Shown here: positions 36,081 through 44,621 of the stretch, piece after piece
Layout: every line of letters starts with the position of its first letter
How positions within the stretch are numbered: position 1 is the stretch's first letter
NCBI GenBank assembly: GCA_015060625.1
Contig: SUYC01000005.1
Location: 167,270 to 231,269 of the forward strand
Direction: 5' to 3'
DNA: 64,000 nt
Source: Xylanibacter ruminicola
GTDB taxonomy: Bacteria > Bacteroidota > Bacteroidia > Bacteroidales > Bacteroidaceae
Position numbers and translations under genes: made by a program
The notes under the pieces: model-generated
Databases searched by the model: none
What the model was told of the DNA's origin: nothing
What the model saw: the letters and a program-made list of their open reading frames with translations, nothing else

Positions 36081-36245
36081 AAATTATGTTACCAAGAGGA
36101 ATTCGTAATACAAATACCGATTGTACACCATCCGTACGATCATTCTAGCCAGCGTGAAGCGCTGGTTGGATTCGTAAGGAGGCTTGCTGAATATAATCTG
36201 AATGTATATACTACAAACAGCGTTCTTATAGTTAATAAGTACTAA
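36081..36245 (+). pseudogene. Gene fragment, possibly the C-terminal end of an AAA ATPase
   Basis: A 54-codon open frame without ATG encodes 'HHPYDHSSQREALVGFVRRL' then 'AEYNLNVYTTNSVLIVNKY'. The order 'HP..HSSQREAL...FVRRLAEYN-NV-TT(H)S-I' resembles the Walker-B/H-loop end of AAA_21-type ATPases (EPE.HLHP..Q....TTHS), with the key Glu and His lost. The similarity is by eye only. It is flanked by other remnants and has no promoter. Confidence 0.35.
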
Positions 36246-36284
36246 ATTAATGCGGTTGGAAGAGCAATGAACGGGAAAATTGCC

Positions 36285-36292
36285 TATATTTG
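36285..36292 (+). promoter_or_regulatory. -7 box of peptide gene A
   Basis: TATATTTG followed by TACC, 33 nt before the ATG. A TTG lies 26 bp upstream, farther than normal. Confidence 0.6.
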
Positions 36293-36324
36293 TACCAACT
36301 AAAAATCACCAAAAAGGAATGCTT

Positions 36325-36426
36325 ATGACAACTAAGAACGAAACAAGAAACGAAGAATTACAGCTCGACAATAAGTTAGTCGAGACCAGTACACCGAAAC
36401 AAATGCCATCTATATGGTACACTTAA
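36325..36426 (+). CDS. 33-residue peptide, paralogue A of a two-member family
   Basis: It encodes MTTKNETRNEELQLD, a variable NKLVETST and PKQMPSIWYT. About 85 bp from the -7 box through codon 15 are nearly identical to paralogue B at 31366-31467, while the middle eight codons differ. The Shine-Dalgarno AAAAAGGA is shared. It is monocistronic: own -7 box, and a hairpin terminator starting 6 bp after the stop, shared with the convergent GH3 gene. No signal peptide. The two copies face opposite directions and bracket the DUF3857 operon. Function unknown; a modified-peptide precursor or a small regulator are both open. Confidence 0.72.
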   Translation: MTTKNETRNEELQLDNKLVETSTPKQMPSIWYT

Positions 36427-36431
36427 AGAAT

Positions 36432-36470
36432 AAGCGCGGCACCTGCAAAAAGGTGTCGCGCTTCTCTTTT
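36432..36470 (+). terminator. Terminator between peptide gene A and GH3
   Basis: A 13-pair stem (36432-36444 with 36451-36463, one G-U) and 6-nt loop, followed by CTCTTTTT on the plus strand. It lies at the convergent junction and may also end GH3 transcription. Confidence 0.82.
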
Positions 36471-38716
36471 TATTGTATGGTAAGTACGGCTTTCTTCAGA
36501 TGTTTCAGACTGCTGTCGGGACCAATCATAATCTCAAAGTCGCCTGGTTCCAGCACATATTCCAACTGGCTGTTGTAGAATTTCAGCAGGTCGTCGGTAA
36601 TCTCGAACTTCACTACCTTGCTTTCGCCCTTCTTCAGGTGAATGCGCTCAAAGCCCTTCAGCTCTTTTACGGGGCGGGTGATGCTGGCCACCACATCGTG
36701 GATGTACAGCTGCACAATCTCGTCGGCATCGTAGTTGCCGGTATTGGTAACCGTTACCTGTGCTGTGCGGCCGTTAAGCGTTACATCGCTATAAGCAAAG
36801 GTGGTATAGCTCAGACCGTAGCCGAAGGGGTAGAGTGGGTCGTTACGTACATCGAAGTAGTTGCTGCCGAACTTCTGGAACTCCTTGCGATCCTCGCCTA
36901 CAGGGCGACCGGTGGGTAGATAGTTGTAGTAGAGTGGCTCCTGACCTGTGACCTGAGGCATAGAGGTGGTGAGCTTGCCGCTGGGCACCTTATCACCAAA
37001 CAGTACGTCGCAGATGGCATCGCCTGCCTCGCTGCCACCAAACCATACCTGCAGGATGGCGGGCACATGGGCCTGCTCCCAGCTGAGCACGGTGGGGCGG
37101 CCTGCAAAGTTGAGTACCACTACGGGCTTGTCCAGTTGCAGCAGGGCCTGGAGCAGTTCGCGCTGCACATCAAACATCTCGAGTGTGGCGCGGCTGCTGC
37201 TCTCGCCACTCATCTCGGCACTCTCGCCCATAGCGCACACAATCACGTCGGCATCCTTGGCTATGGCCAGTGCCTCGCGCTTCAACAGTTCGCTATCCTT
37301 GAACGGGGTGGCGCGATAAAAACCACCATCCTTCTGCAGCGTAGAGTCGCTGGTAAAGTTGCAGCCCTGGGCATAGCTCACGGTGGCCTTACCTGCCAGC
37401 GCCTGCTCCATAGCCTCTTTCAGGGTGATGTACTTGCTGTTGTCGGCTGTAGGTGCCCAGGTGCCAGCCATGTTGGCACGGTTGTGGGCCATCGGACCGA
37501 TAAGGGCTATCTTGCCTTGTTTCTTGAGTGGTAGCAGCTGGTCCTGGTTCTTAAGCAGCACAAAACTCTCGGCTGCCAGATTGCGGGCTGCCTGCTTGTG
37601 TTCGGTGGTATAGATGTCGGTGGCGCGGCGTTTCTTATCAAGGAAACGGTAGGGATTCTGGAACAGTCCTAACTTGTATTTCGCCTCCAGCACACGACGG
37701 CAGGCCTGGTCGATCTCGGCCATAGTGACCTTACCCTCCTTGAGCGACTGCTCTAAGGTACCGATGAATCCCTCGGCACACATATCCATATCGGTGCCTG
37801 CCTTCAGGGCCAGTGCCGATACCTGTGGGAGATTGCCCAGACCGTGTTTCATCATCTCGGCGATGGCGCCGTAGTCGGTAACTACAAAGCCATCCCACTG
37901 CCACTGCTTGCGCAGCACATCGTCGATAAGCCAGCGGTTGGCTGTGGCAGGGGTGTAATCTACGATATTAAACGATGTCATGAACGAGCCAGCCCCTGCC
38001 TTGGCGGCTGCCTGGTAGGGTGGGAAGAACTGGTTGTACATGCGTATGTGACTCATATCTACGGTGTTGTAGTCGCGACCGGCTTCGGCACCGCCGTACA
38101 GGGCGTAGTGCTTTACGCAGGCCATCATGTTCTCAGGACCATAGTTGCCCTGATAGCCGCGTACCAATGCCTCGGCAATGCGTGAGCCTAAGAACGGGTC
38201 CTCGCCATTACCCTCGGCAATACGGCCCCAGCGGGCATCGAGGGCGATATCCACCATGGGGCTGTAGGTCCAGCAGATGCCATCGGCTGTGGCTTCCTTG
38301 GCTGCGATGCGTGCAGCCTGCTCGATGGCAGCCAGGTCCCAACTGCACGACATGCCCAGGGGAATAGGAAAAATGGTTTCGTAGCCATGAATCACGTCCA
38401 TACCCACCAGCAGGGGAATACCCAGACGGCTCTTCTTGACGGCGGCATCCTGTAGCTGACGGATGCCATCCACACCTTTCTGATTCAGGATGGTGCCCAG
38501 CTTGCCCTGGGCTATCAGTTGCATCAGCGGACTGTTCTTCAGTTCGCCTGTGGTTGCCGATGTGCCTGGCAGCAGGTTCATCTGTCCTAACTTCTCCTCG
38601 ACGGTCATCCTGGCCATCAGCTGGCTGATAAAATCATTCATTTTGGTGTCCTGAGCCGTAACGTGCAGCCCAGAGAGGAGCAGCAGGGCTCCTACAAGTA
38701 GTCTTTTTAGTTTCAT
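36470..38716 (-). CDS. GH3 beta-glucosidase/beta-xylosidase, secreted (BglX-type)
   Basis: 748 residues with a signal peptide ('LLVGALLLLSGLHVTAQ'). Domains: GH3 N-terminal barrel (~30-360) with 'GMDVIHGYETIFPIPLG' and nucleophile Asp281 in 'GFVVTDYGAI', GH3 C-terminal domain (~390-620), and a fibronectin-III-like domain at the end ('VTNTGNYDADEIVQLYIHD', 'KELKGFERIHLKKGE'). It hydrolyses terminal beta-glucosyl or beta-xylosyl residues in the periplasm. It follows the arabinofuranosidase, separated by a terminator and a TACCTTTG -7 box, so it has its own promoter. Confidence 0.94.
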   Translation of the reverse strand: MKLKRLLVGALLLLSGLHVTAQDTKMNDFISQLMARMTVEEKLGQMNLLPGTSATTGELKNSPLMQLIAQGKLGTILNQKGVDGIRQLQDAAVKKSRLGIPLLVGMDVIHGYETIFPIPLGMSCSWDLAAIEQAARIAAKEATADGICWTYSPMVDIALDARWGRIAEGNGEDPFLGSRIAEALVRGYQGNYGPENMMACVKHYALYGGAEAGRDYNTVDMSHIRMYNQFFPPYQAAAKAGAGSFMTSFNIVDYTPATANRWLIDDVLRKQWQWDGFVVTDYGAIAEMMKHGLGNLPQVSALALKAGTDMDMCAEGFIGTLEQSLKEGKVTMAEIDQACRRVLEAKYKLGLFQNPYRFLDKKRRATDIYTTEHKQAARNLAAESFVLLKNQDQLLPLKKQGKIALIGPMAHNRANMAGTWAPTADNSKYITLKEAMEQALAGKATVSYAQGCNFTSDSTLQKDGGFYRATPFKDSELLKREALAIAKDADVIVCAMGESAEMSGESSSRATLEMFDVQRELLQALLQLDKPVVVLNFAGRPTVLSWEQAHVPAILQVWFGGSEAGDAICDVLFGDKVPSGKLTTSMPQVTGQEPLYYNYLPTGRPVGEDRKEFQKFGSNYFDVRNDPLYPFGYGLSYTTFAYSDVTLNGRTAQVTVTNTGNYDADEIVQLYIHDVVASITRPVKELKGFERIHLKKGESKVVKFEITDDLLKFYNSQLEYVLEPGDFEIMIGPDSSLKHLKKAVLTIQ

Positions 38717-38744
38717 AAATGGGTTTTAATTAAAGATTTTGGGG

Positions 38745-38752
38745 CAAAGGTA
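38745..38752 (-). promoter_or_regulatory. -7 box of the GH3 gene
   Basis: TACCTTTG on the minus strand, 29 nt before the GH3 ATG, immediately after the upstream terminator. A -33 TTG was not found. Confidence 0.55.
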
Positions 38753-38753
38753 C

Positions 38754-38785
38754 AAAAAGGGCACGAGCGCTTGGCCCGTACCCTT
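38754..38785 (-). terminator. Terminator of the arabinose operon (after GH51)
   Basis: Stem AAGGGTACG/CGTGCCCTT (complement of 38777-38785 and 38757-38765, one mismatch) followed by T5 on the minus strand, 5 bp after the GH51 stop. Confidence 0.75.
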
Positions 38786-38790
38786 TTACT

Positions 38791-40383
38791 TTATTTCAGC
38801 GTTACCACTACAATCGACTTGGCTGGCACCTTCATGGTGAGGATACCCTTCTTCAGTTTGGCATCCTTGTAGTCCTTTGGAGCTACTACGTTAGGATGAT
38901 TGAAGTCGTTGTAATCGGCTACATTCTTTGAGGTGAGGATGCGGCCGCTAACCTGCTTGGCGTTGAAACCGGCGAAGTTGAAATCCACGGTCTGATCCTT
39001 ATCCAGGCTCACGTTGGTGATAGCCAGAACGATGCTGCCATCCTTGGTCTTAGCGGCTGAGGCTGAGAGCAGTGGGCAGGGACGTGTGGTGTTGTCGCTG
39101 GTCTTCTGCTTCTCCTTCCAGTACTCTTTGCTGCACTGGATGGTCTCGCTCTGCAAATCTACTGGCAGATAGGTGGCCTCCTGGAATGGGGTGTACATCT
39201 GGAACACGTGATAGGTTGGAGTGAGAACCATGTGGCCTGTGCCTTCCTGATCGGTGAGAATCATCGACTGCAGCACGTTGACCACCTGAGCAATGTTAGC
39301 CATCTTTACACGGTCGGTGTACTTGTGGAATACATTCAGGCTCAGCGCTGCTACGAAGGCATCGCGCAGGGCATTCTGCTGATACAGGTGGCCAGGGATA
39401 GTGCCAGGCTCCTCGTCCCACCAGGTTCCCCACTCATCAACCAGCAGGCCGATGTTGTTCTTAGGATCCTTCTCGTCCATGATAGCCTTGTGCTTCTTGA
39501 TCACCTCCTCGATCTCCAAGCACTTACCCAGTGCCCAGTAGTACTGATCGTTGTCGAAGTTGATGGCCGAACCCTTAGGACCGTTCCAACCGGTGCAGGT
39601 GTAGTAGTGCAGAGAGATACCCTGCATGCGGCCACCAATCTTATCCATACAAACCTTGGTCCAGTTGTAGTCGTAGTCGCTGGCACCTGAAGCAATGCGA
39701 TAGAGGCGGTTGGCACCCTGATCGCGCAGGTAGGTGTTGAACTTACGGAACTCGTCAGAGTAGTACTCTGGTGTCATGTTGCCACCGCAGCCCCAGGCCT
39801 CGTTACCAATACCGAAGTACTTCACCTTCCAAGCCTTGTCGCGTCCGTTCTGGCGGCGCAGACGGGCCATTGGCGTATCGCCATCGCTGGTCATATACTC
39901 CACCCACTGAGCCATCTCCTTAACAGTACCCGAACCGACGTTTCCTGAGATATAAGGCTCGCAGCCCAGCATCTCGCACAGGTTCAGGAACTCATGGGTA
40001 CCAAACGAGTTGTCCTCGATGGTGCCACCCCAGTTGTTGTTACGCAGAGAGGGGCGCTGCTCTTTTGGGCCGATACCGTCCATCCAGTGATAGTCGTCGG
40101 CAAAGCAGCCGCCGGGCCAGCGCAGAACGGGGATCTGCAGAGCCTTCAGGGCTTCGAACACATCCTTGCGGTAACCGTTGATGTTGGGGATTGGTGAGTT
40201 CTCGCCCACCCAGAGTCCGCCGTAGATACAGCTGCCCAGGTGCTCGGAGAACTGTCCGTAAATCTCTTTGTTAATCTTGGCTCCGGCCTGATCGGCATGA
40301 ACCGTAGCTTTCACATTTTCAGCAGCTGATGCCGATGTGGCAAAAGCCATTGCGATAGTCGCTGAAAAAATAAATTTCTTCAT
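38791..40383 (-). CDS. GH51 alpha-L-arabinofuranosidase, secreted
   Basis: 530 residues with a signal peptide ('[22 protein letters not shown]'). Acid/base Glu195 in '[12 protein letters not shown]', nucleophile Glu317 in '[11 protein letters not shown]', plus '[13 protein letters not shown]' and a C-terminal beta-sandwich ('[21 protein letters not shown]'). It releases arabinofuranose from arabinan, arabinoxylan or arabinogalactan. As the last gene after araD-araA-araB it provides the substrate for the pathway. Confidence 0.95.
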   Translation of the reverse strand: MKKFIFSATIAMAFATSASAAENVKATVHADQAGAKINKEIYGQFSEHLGSCIYGGLWVGENSPIPNINGYRKDVFEALKALQIPVLRWPGGCFADDYHWMDGIGPKEQRPSLRNNNWGGTIEDNSFGTHEFLNLCEMLGCEPYISGNVGSGTVKEMAQWVEYMTSDGDTPMARLRRQNGRDKAWKVKYFGIGNEAWGCGGNMTPEYYSDEFRKFNTYLRDQGANRLYRIASGASDYDYNWTKVCMDKIGGRMQGISLHYYTCTGWNGPKGSAINFDNDQYYWALGKCLEIEEVIKKHKAIMDEKDPKNNIGLLVDEWGTWWDEEPGTIPGHLYQQNALRDAFVAALSLNVFHKYTDRVKMANIAQVVNVLQSMILTDQEGTGHMVLTPTYHVFQMYTPFQEATYLPVDLQSETIQCSKEYWKEKQKTSDNTTRPCPLLSASAAKTKDGSIVLAITNVSLDKDQTVDFNFAGFNAKQVSGRILTSKNVADYNDFNHPNVVAPKDYKDAKLKKGILTMKVPAKSIVVVTLK

Positions 40384-40399
40384 GTCGTTTTTATGTTTT

Positions 40400-40474
40400 A
40401 AACACAGAGATACAAAGGTACAGAGGTTTGGATTCTTCCTGAAAAAAACTCTGTCTCTCTGTGTCTCTGTGTTG
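40400..40474. repeat. Intergenic palindrome of the ACACAGAG family, copy 4
   Basis: AACACAGAG-ATACAAAG-GTACAGAG and, after an AT-rich centre, CTCTGTCTCTCTGTGTCTCT then GTGTT, in the araB-GH51 gap. Confidence 0.88.
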
Positions 40475-40485
40475 AATAATACAAA

Positions 40486-42072
40486 TTATTTATTGTCAAC
40501 AGCGGCTTGCTCGATGGGGAGGCAGCGCTTGTAGTTCTCGATATACTTCTCGAAACCAGCTACATCTTCGGCTGTAGGAGCAACCGAGGTGCCGGTGTTG
40601 CCCGCGAATACCACATCCTCGAGGTAGTCGGCCAGGTTCTTACCGTTCTTGTGGATGAGATAGCCTGCCAGCAGAGCGATACCCCATGCACCACCTTCGC
40701 CTGCAGTCTCCATCACCGAGATAGGTGAGTTGAGAGCAGCAGCCAGCATGCGCTGACCAACCACTGGTGTCTTGAAGTAGCCGCCATGACCGGTGATGCG
40801 ATCCACCTTGATTTTCTCTTCCTTCAGCAGGATGTCGTTACCAATCTTCAGTACGCCGATGGCACCATACAGATGGGCGCGCATAAAGTTGGCCAGGTTG
40901 AACTTGTCGCCGGCAGAACGAACGAACATCGGACGACCCTCGGCCAGACCTGTTACAGGCTCGCCAGATACGTAGTTGTAAGCCATCAATCCACCGCAGT
41001 CGGTATCGCCTTCGAGGGCCTTGTTAAACAGCTTGCCGTAGAGCTCGTTCATATCCACGGGCACACCCAGCAGCTGCTGATACTCCTTGAACAAGCCTAC
41101 CCAGGCGTTGATGTCGCTGGTGCAGTTGTTGCAGTGTACCATAGCCACGAGCGAACCATCAGGTGTGGTCACCATGTCGATCATCTCGTAAGGCTTAGAG
41201 AGGGGCTTCTCGAGCACAATCATCGAGAATGATGAGGTGCCGGCAGATACGTTACCTGTGCGCTGCTTAACGGCGTTGGTGGCTACCATACCTGTACCTG
41301 CGTCACCCTCAGGAGGACATACGGGGCAGCCGGGTTTCAGGTGGCCTGACACGTCGAGTTTCATGGCACCATCGGGGGTGAGGAAACCGGCATTCTCGCC
41401 TGCGTTCAATGACTTAGGCAGGATGTCGAGCAACTTCCATGAGTAACCCTTGGGGGCAATCAGCTCGTCGAACTTGCGAACCATCTCGGCATCATAGGTT
41501 TTGGTAGCGGGATCAACAGGAATCATACCCGAAGCATCGCCTACACCCAGTACAAACTCGCCTGTCACCTGCCAGTGAACATAACCAGCCAGAGTGGTGA
41601 GGTACTTGATGTCGGCTACGTGCTCCTCGTTGTCGAGAATGCACTGATACAGGTGCGAGATACTCCAACGCAGGGGGATGTTGTAGTTGAAAAGCTTAGA
41701 GAGCTCGGCAGCTGCCTTACCTGTATTGGTGTTACGCCAGGTGCGGAAGGGCACCAGAATCTGCTGGTCCTTGTTGAAGGCCATATAGCCGTGCATCATG
41801 GCGCTGAAACCGATGGCTGCCAGGGCCTCGATCTCGCAGTCGTACTGCTTCAGTACGTCCTTGCGCAGTTCGGCATAGCAGTCCTGCAGACCGTACCAAA
41901 CAGCCTCGGTAGAGTAGGTCCACAAACCATCTACCAACTGATTTTCCCACTCGTGCGAGCCCTGTGCGATGGGCTCGTTGTCCTCGTCGATGAGGACTGC
42001 CTTGATGCGGGTAGAGCCAAACTCGATACCGAGAATGGCTTTACCTGCTTGTATAGTTTCTTTTGCTGTCAT
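40486..42072 (-). CDS. araB: FGGY-family carbohydrate kinase, probable L-ribulokinase
   Basis: 528 residues. 'AILGIEFGSTRIKAVLID' is the FGGY phosphate-1 motif; 'AAIGFSAMMHGYMAFNKDQ', 'EGDAGTGMVATNAV', 'GNVSAGTSSFSMIV' and 'VDRITGHGGYFKTPVVGQRMLAAALNSPI' (FGGY signature, ATP site) follow. Such kinases phosphorylate ribulose or xylulose. The position right after araA and araD makes L-ribulokinase the best call; in Bacteroides ara clusters this kinase occupies the same place. ACACAGAG palindromes flank the gene on both sides. Confidence 0.85.
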   Translation of the reverse strand: MTAKETIQAGKAILGIEFGSTRIKAVLIDEDNEPIAQGSHEWENQLVDGLWTYSTEAVWYGLQDCYAELRKDVLKQYDCEIEALAAIGFSAMMHGYMAFNKDQQILVPFRTWRNTNTGKAAAELSKLFNYNIPLRWSISHLYQCILDNEEHVADIKYLTTLAGYVHWQVTGEFVLGVGDASGMIPVDPATKTYDAEMVRKFDELIAPKGYSWKLLDILPKSLNAGENAGFLTPDGAMKLDVSGHLKPGCPVCPPEGDAGTGMVATNAVKQRTGNVSAGTSSFSMIVLEKPLSKPYEMIDMVTTPDGSLVAMVHCNNCTSDINAWVGLFKEYQQLLGVPVDMNELYGKLFNKALEGDTDCGGLMAYNYVSGEPVTGLAEGRPMFVRSAGDKFNLANFMRAHLYGAIGVLKIGNDILLKEEKIKVDRITGHGGYFKTPVVGQRMLAAALNSPISVMETAGEGGAWGIALLAGYLIHKNGKNLADYLEDVVFAGNTGTSVAPTAEDVAGFEKYIENYKRCLPIEQAAVDNK

Positions 42073-42092
42073 AGTTATTCTTTTTTATTTAT

Positions 42093-42174
42093 CAACACAG
42101 AGGTACAGAGTTACAGAGGTTATCTAAATCTCTTTAAATAAAAGTCTCTGTCTCTCTGTATCTCTGTGTTTAAA
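42093..42174. repeat. Intergenic palindrome of the ACACAGAG family, copy 5
   Basis: CAACACAGAG-GTACAGAG-TTACAGAG on the left; CTCTGTCTCTCTGTATCTCT plus GTGTTT on the right. It fills the araA-araB gap. With copy 4 it brackets araB. Confidence 0.88.
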
Positions 42175-42180
42175 TTAAGT

Positions 42181-43719
42181 TTATCTCAGCGCTTTGTTCA
42201 GCATGAAGTAAACCTCGTTGTTGCGCAGAGTCTGCTTGAAGTCGGCGATGTTTGTCTGCTTGTTGATGCGAACATACTCGATGCCCAGCATCTCGGCGAA
42301 ATCCTCCCAGTACTCCTCGGTGATGTCGTAAGAGAATGCGCTGTGGTGTGTACCACCTGCCAGAATCCAGGCTGCAGCACCAATCTCGAAGGTGGGCTGT
42401 GGAACCCAGAGAGCCGAAGCTACGGGCAGCTTTGGCATGGGCTGTGGCTCGATGCACTCTACCTCCTGAGAAATCAGGCGGAAACGGTTACCCAGGTCAA
42501 CAACTGTAGCCTTGATACCTGCACCTGTCTTTGAGGTGAATACCAGACGGGCTGTCTGCTGCTTGCGGATACCGATGCCCAGGAAGTGAACCTCGAGTTT
42601 GGGCTTGTCGGTAGCAATCAGAGGACAAACCTCAAGCATGTGGCTCTGCAGACAAGAGCTCTTGTCGCCAGCGAAGTTCAGAGTGTAGTCCTCGAGGAAT
42701 GAGCAACCTGTAGGCATGCCCTGCTGGATAACCCACAGTGTGCGATACAGGCAGGCTGTCTTCCAGTCGCCCTCGGCACCGAAACCGTAACCCTCCTGCA
42801 TCAGGCGCTGTGAAGCCAGACCAGGAATCTGGTCGAATCCGCAGAAGTTTGGATCGTCGATGTTGGCATCGCCCAGGTCGTCGAAGTTGGTAGTGAAGGC
42901 TGTAGCGCCCTCGTCCTTCAGAACGCGGCGCAGGGCAATCTCGGCCTTGGCTGCATTCTTCACCTTTTCCCAGTAAACCTCCTCGCCACTCTCATCAATC
43001 TTGATGGTGTAGAGTTTCTTGTACTCCTCAACCAGTTCGTCGGCTTCCTTATCGGTAACCTTCTTGAAATACTCCATCAGCGAGCTAACGGGATAGTAAT
43101 CCACGTGGTAGCCCAGGCGCTGCTCGAACTCTACGCGGTCGCCATCGGTTACGGCTACGTTGTTCATGTTCATACCGAACATCAGGCAGCGCACGTTGTG
43201 AGCATCAGCCACACCTGCTGCTACGCGAGCCCAAACGGCAATCTGCTTCTGAGCCTTCTCGTCCTTCCAGTAGCCGCAAACCACCTTACGGGCTACACGC
43301 ATGCGAGTGCAGATATGTCCGAACTCGATGTCGCCGTGAGCACTCTGGTTCAGGTTCATGAAGTCCATGTCGATCTCGTTCCAGGGGATTTCGGCGTTAT
43401 ACTGTGTGTGGAAGTGGCAGAGGGGCTTCTGCAGCTGCTGCAGACCCTTGATCCACATCTTGGCTGGTGAGAAGGTGTGCATCCATGTGATGATACCCAC
43501 GCACTTCTCGTCGTTGTTGGCAGCCAGCATCACCTGCTCTACTTCCTTTGAGCTGTTGGCTGTGCCTTTATATACAATTTTTACGGGGATGTTGCCCGAA
43601 GCGTTCAAACCCTCAACCATCTCCTTTGAGTGACTGTCAACTGCTACTACAGCGTCGCCTCCGTAAAGAAGCTGTGCGCCAGTTACCCACCAAATTTCAA
43701 AATTCTCAAAACCTTTCAT
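42181..43719 (-). CDS. araA: L-arabinose isomerase
   Basis: 512 residues, typical AraA length. 'FEIWWVTGAQLLYGGDAV' at the N-terminus, 'WMHTFSPAKMWI', 'FHTQYNAEIPW', 'NQSAHGDIEFGHICTRM', 'QEGYGFGAEGDWKTA' (metal Glu) and 'CSFLEDYTLNF', 'LEVCPLIA' and 'GTHHSAFS' match the family. It converts L-arabinose to L-ribulose. It lies between araD and araB; the upstream gap carries a perfect 14-bp palindrome TTATTAGTTAATAA. Confidence 0.97.
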   Translation of the reverse strand: MKGFENFEIWWVTGAQLLYGGDAVVAVDSHSKEMVEGLNASGNIPVKIVYKGTANSSKEVEQVMLAANNDEKCVGIITWMHTFSPAKMWIKGLQQLQKPLCHFHTQYNAEIPWNEIDMDFMNLNQSAHGDIEFGHICTRMRVARKVVCGYWKDEKAQKQIAVWARVAAGVADAHNVRCLMFGMNMNNVAVTDGDRVEFEQRLGYHVDYYPVSSLMEYFKKVTDKEADELVEEYKKLYTIKIDESGEEVYWEKVKNAAKAEIALRRVLKDEGATAFTTNFDDLGDANIDDPNFCGFDQIPGLASQRLMQEGYGFGAEGDWKTACLYRTLWVIQQGMPTGCSFLEDYTLNFAGDKSSCLQSHMLEVCPLIATDKPKLEVHFLGIGIRKQQTARLVFTSKTGAGIKATVVDLGNRFRLISQEVECIEPQPMPKLPVASALWVPQPTFEIGAAAWILAGGTHHSAFSYDITEEYWEDFAEMLGIEYVRINKQTNIADFKQTLRNNEVYFMLNKALR

Positions 43720-43731
43720 ATTCTTAAGTTG

Positions 43732-43745
43732 TTATTAGTTAATAA
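43732..43745. promoter_or_regulatory. 14-bp palindrome upstream of araA (candidate operator)
   Basis: TTATTA-GT-TAATAA, perfect arms of 6 bp, 13 bp before the araA start. Close variants precede the SSS symporter (47072-47085, inner 12 bp perfect) and galM (52105-52118). It may be an AraR site, but AT-rich sequences of this type also precede unrelated starts. Confidence 0.35.
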
Positions 43746-43760
43746 TGTATGATTTTTTTT

Positions 43761-44471
43761 TTAATGTTTCTGTCCCTTTTGGCCATAGTACGCGTTTGGT
43801 CCGTGTTTGCGCATGTAATGCTTCTCGACCAGCAGCGGATTCATGGTGAGGTTGGGATTAACCGAGAAGGCTACGAAAGCCATCTTGGCGCACTGCTCCA
43901 TCACCTTGGCATTGTAAACGGCATTGTCGGGTGAGGTTCCCCATGAGAATGGACCGTGATTCTTCACCAGCACAGCGGGCGTGTGATCAGGGTTTATCTT
44001 ACGGATGTTCAGAATCTCATCTACAATCACGTTACCTGTCTCCAACTCGTAGTTCCCCTTTACCTCAGCCTCGGTCATATCGCGGGTACAAGGGATATCC
44101 TTGTAGAAATAGTCGGCGTGAGTGGTGCCGATGTTAGGAATATCGCGACCTGCCTGAGCAAAAGCTGTGGCATAGGTAGAGTGGGTGTGAACCACGCCCT
44201 GAATGTTGGGGAATGCCTTATATAATACAAGGTGTGTGGGAGTGTCGGACGATGGATTAAGATCGCCTTCGACCACCTTGCCACTCTCCAAATCTACTAC
44301 AACCATGTCGCTGGCTTTCATCACATCGTAGTCAACACCAGAGGGCTTGATAACTACAAGACCCTTTTCACGGTCGATACCTGAGACATTACCCCAGGTA
44401 AAGATTACCAGGTTCTGCTTCACAAGGTCGAGATTGGCCTTGAATACTTTTTCTTTCAGTTTTTCTAACAT
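43761..44471 (-). CDS. araD: L-ribulose-5-phosphate 4-epimerase
   Basis: 236 residues of the class II aldolase fold. '[12 protein letters not shown]', '[10 protein letters not shown]', '[34 protein letters not shown]' (zinc His pair), '[15 protein letters not shown]' and '[12 protein letters not shown]' (third zinc His) are conserved. It makes D-xylulose-5-P, which feeds the transketolase pathway. It follows the AraR gene across a 150-bp gap occupied by a GGAAGTTAAA repeat region. Confidence 0.96.
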   Translation of the reverse strand: MLEKLKEKVFKANLDLVKQNLVIFTWGNVSGIDREKGLVVIKPSGVDYDVMKASDMVVVDLESGKVVEGDLNPSSDTPTHLVLYKAFPNIQGVVHTHSTYATAFAQAGRDIPNIGTTHADYFYKDIPCTRDMTEAEVKGNYELETGNVIVDEILNIRKINPDHTPAVLVKNHGPFSWGTSPDNAVYNAKVMEQCAKMAFVAFSVNPNLTMNPLLVEKHYMRKHGPNAYYGQKGQKH

Positions 44472-44488
44472 ACTCTTCTTTTTTTTAT

Positions 44489-44620
44489 GAAGTTAAAAGG
44501 AAGTTATCGGGCTTTCGCCCGAGGAAGTTAAAGGGAAGTTAAAGGGAAGTTATAGGGAAGTTCTTGGACAAGCGTCCTTTTCACTTCCTTTTCACTTCTC
44601 TTCCATTCCTTTCCTTTCCA
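44489..44620. repeat. Tandem GGAAGTTAAA repeats with inverse partner
   Basis: Six copies of GGAAGTT(A/AAA) (period 10-11) around a CGGGCTTTCGCCCG hairpin, followed by inverse units TTTTCACTTCCTTTTCACTT. The whole forms a long imperfect palindrome between araR and araD. Hairpin and repeats may modulate readthrough within the operon. Confidence 0.75.
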
Positions 44621-44621
44621 T

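Noticed and set aside
36086..36148. A 20-residue frame (MLPRGIRN...TDCTPSVRSF) that seemed like a third member of the small-peptide family
   Set aside because: No shared leader, Shine-Dalgarno or N-terminus with the two true copies; it overlaps a better-supported gene fragment in another frame.
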